Shown in pieces: positions 63,117-64,000 of a stretch of DNA of 64,000 bases. The DNA comes from Pseudo-nitzschia pungens (Eukaryota; Bacillariophyta; Bacillariophyceae; Bacillariales; Bacillariaceae). A program made the translations under genes and the position numbers. Numbering within the stretch: the stretch's first letter is position 1; each line of letters starts with the position of its first letter. The stretch is taken from assembly GCA_037355855.1 (NCBI GenBank), contig CM074758.1, forward strand, positions 6,669,001 through 6,733,000, written 5' to 3'. The notes beneath the pieces are model-generated. The model was not told the DNA's origin, searched no databases, and saw only the letters and a program-made list of their open reading frames with translations.

Positions 63117-64000
63117 GATCAGAAGGAAACCGAGTCTGTCGCACGGAAGGAAGAGTTGCCGGAGCTGATTTGGTGGAGACATTGGCATGGCTCAAATCAC
63201 TGACACTAGCATCATGACTGGAAGAGAATGCAATTGCAGCAACTCCAAGCCTCAATGCAGAGGCTGCATCTTCCCCACCACCGGCAGCAGGAACTGCAGT
63301 TGAGGACTCAGGAGAGGCCACAGGGGGGTCACCAGCCATGGCATCATGGGGAGGGTCAGGAACTGCAGGGGGAACTTCAGGAGAGATACCAGGGGAGGCA
63401 TCAGCCTTGGCCACATGGGTAGGATCACCGCCAGGAGGAACAGCACCTGCAGGCGCTGAGGCCTGGACAGCAGTAAGATTGGAAGTGCCAGTCGCTAAAG
63501 TATCCATGGATTGAGAATCATCAAAGCCTCCACCACCACTGTCAGCACGGGCTTGGAGGTTAAAGTGCAAATCCAGATCAAAAGTGAGATCAGGAGCAAG
63601 GTCAACTGACAAGTCATCATCAACAAGTTCCCAATCTCGTGCATCCCCATCACCAAAAAAGGGAAGAGAGTTATCCTGCATTGGATCTGCAGCAGGTGCA
63701 GTTTCCACAACACAATTGACTGCATCATCCCAATGGTAAGCTTCCATTTCAGTCAAGCACTCAGAAGAGAACCATTGTCTAACACAAGAACCATACTGAG
63801 CTTCCAGAAAAATAGGCAGGAAAGACAACATGGCCATTGCTTCAGCCTTGGTAGTGATGTTGTACAAAGCAAGGATCTCGCCTCGGTATGAACTGGTATC
63901 GACAGAAAGAAAAAGAGGCCATGACCAATTGTCACGGGTTCTGATGCCCAGAAGCACACTGCGCAGTGTCTTCAAACCCAGCCCTTGGCCCAAGTCAACT
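63109..64000 (-). CDS. LINE ORF1, C-terminal part, partial at window edge
   Basis: Open from the window edge to TAG 63109-63111. The visible part has SWPLFLSVDTSSYRGEILAL and an acidic segment (WELVDDDLSVDLAPDLTFDLDL), then a long Ala/Pro/Gly/Ser-rich low-complexity tail ending RFPSDHG. ORF1 proteins of LINEs usually bind the element RNA; no RRM or CCHC finger is visible in this fragment. The stop lies in ATGGTTAG with the ORF2 start. Confidence 0.82.
   Translation of the reverse strand, partial: VDLGQGLGLKTLRSVLLGIRTRDNWSWPLFLSVDTSSYRGEILALYNITTKAEAMAMLSFLPIFLEAQYGSCVRQWFSSECLTEMEAYHWDDAVNCVVETAPAADPMQDNSLPFFGDGDARDWELVDDDLSVDLAPDLTFDLDLHFNLQARADSGGGGFDDSQSMDTLATGTSNLTAVQASAPAGAVPPGGDPTHVAKADASPGISPEVPPAVPDPPHDAMAGDPPVASPESSTAVPAAGGGEDAASALRLGVAAIAFSSSHDASVSDLSHANVSTKSAPATLPSVRQTRFPSDHG

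Larger units (their letters stand above)
56969..64000 (-). mobile_element. LINE copy L3, longest copy, runs off right edge
   Basis: The tail (AATAATAATAATAAT on plus) lies at the left, then the conserved 3' UTR stem-loops, a complete ORF2 and most of ORF1. The 5' end and second target duplication are outside the window. No lesion was seen in either ORF. It interrupts the Plavaka-type transposase gene. Confidence 0.95.

Noticed and set aside
1..64000. tRNA or rRNA genes
   Set aside because: No cloverleaf with A and B boxes or ribosomal RNA signature was recognised by eye on either strand.

Overview
This window is nuclear DNA from a eukaryote. It is almost entirely transposon-on-transposon sequence around one intact-looking host gene, a two-exon DEAD-box RNA helicase with a GT-AG intron. 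That gene's predicted product starts with a signal peptide followed by a basic, Ser/Thr-rich stretch, the layout of a diatom bipartite plastid presequence. Together with the mix of elements (two Ty3/gypsy families, an RNase H-bearing LINE, and Helitron with a DUF6570-like domain, PIF/Harbinger, Tc1/mariner-like and Plavaka-like DNA elements) this suggests a stramenopile alga, most likely a pennate diatom. The species assignment is inference from family resemblance; no database search was possible.

Layout. 1-2157: 5' end of a gypsy element (family G1, copy A, minus strand), whose LTR interrupts a PIF/Harbinger transposase (2158-2861). 3047-5627: the convergent SANT/Myb-like partner gene of that transposase, split by a long-inverted-repeat element carrying a minisatellite (FB1, 3776-5527). 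6110-11933: G1 copy B with identical 193-bp LTRs, a TCTCC target duplication and broken genes. 12668-15418: DEAD-box helicase gene. 15499-20100: a complete Tc1/mariner-like transposon with TA duplication, a DD34E transposase and an unrecognised Cys-rich protein, the two genes lying in inverted, duplicated flanks.

20444-45705 is a decayed Helitron read on the minus strand (DUF6570-like region, HUH/Y2 Rep, PIF1-like helicase). It is cut into five pieces by G1 copy C (20611-32198, AATCC duplication), a G2 gypsy element with a large internal deletion (37205-42978, TCCAC duplication) and a second long-inverted-repeat element (FB2, 43035-45095). Copy C holds an apparently intact G2 gypsy element (21585-27354, AGTTG duplication). 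The deleted G2 copy holds a 5'-truncated LINE (37600-42151).

46367-54820 is an unrecognised minus-strand gene upstream of the Helitron Rep. It is interrupted by 5'-truncated G1 copy D (about 46946-53714), which itself contains a second truncated LINE (49693-51804). 55304-56968 is a Plavaka-type transposase cut by a third LINE (about 56969 to the window end), the only one with ORF1 and complete ORF2.

Relative order of events can be read from the nesting: Helitron, PIF, Plavaka and accessory genes are oldest; G1, G2 and FB insertions follow; LINEs and G2 copy 1 are youngest. Two cross-family patterns stand out. In all three retroelement families the downstream ORF's ATG sits on or directly after the upstream stop codon (TGAATG, ATGA, ATGGTTAG). 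In both gypsy families a perfect palindrome, not a TGG primer site, abuts the 5' LTR.
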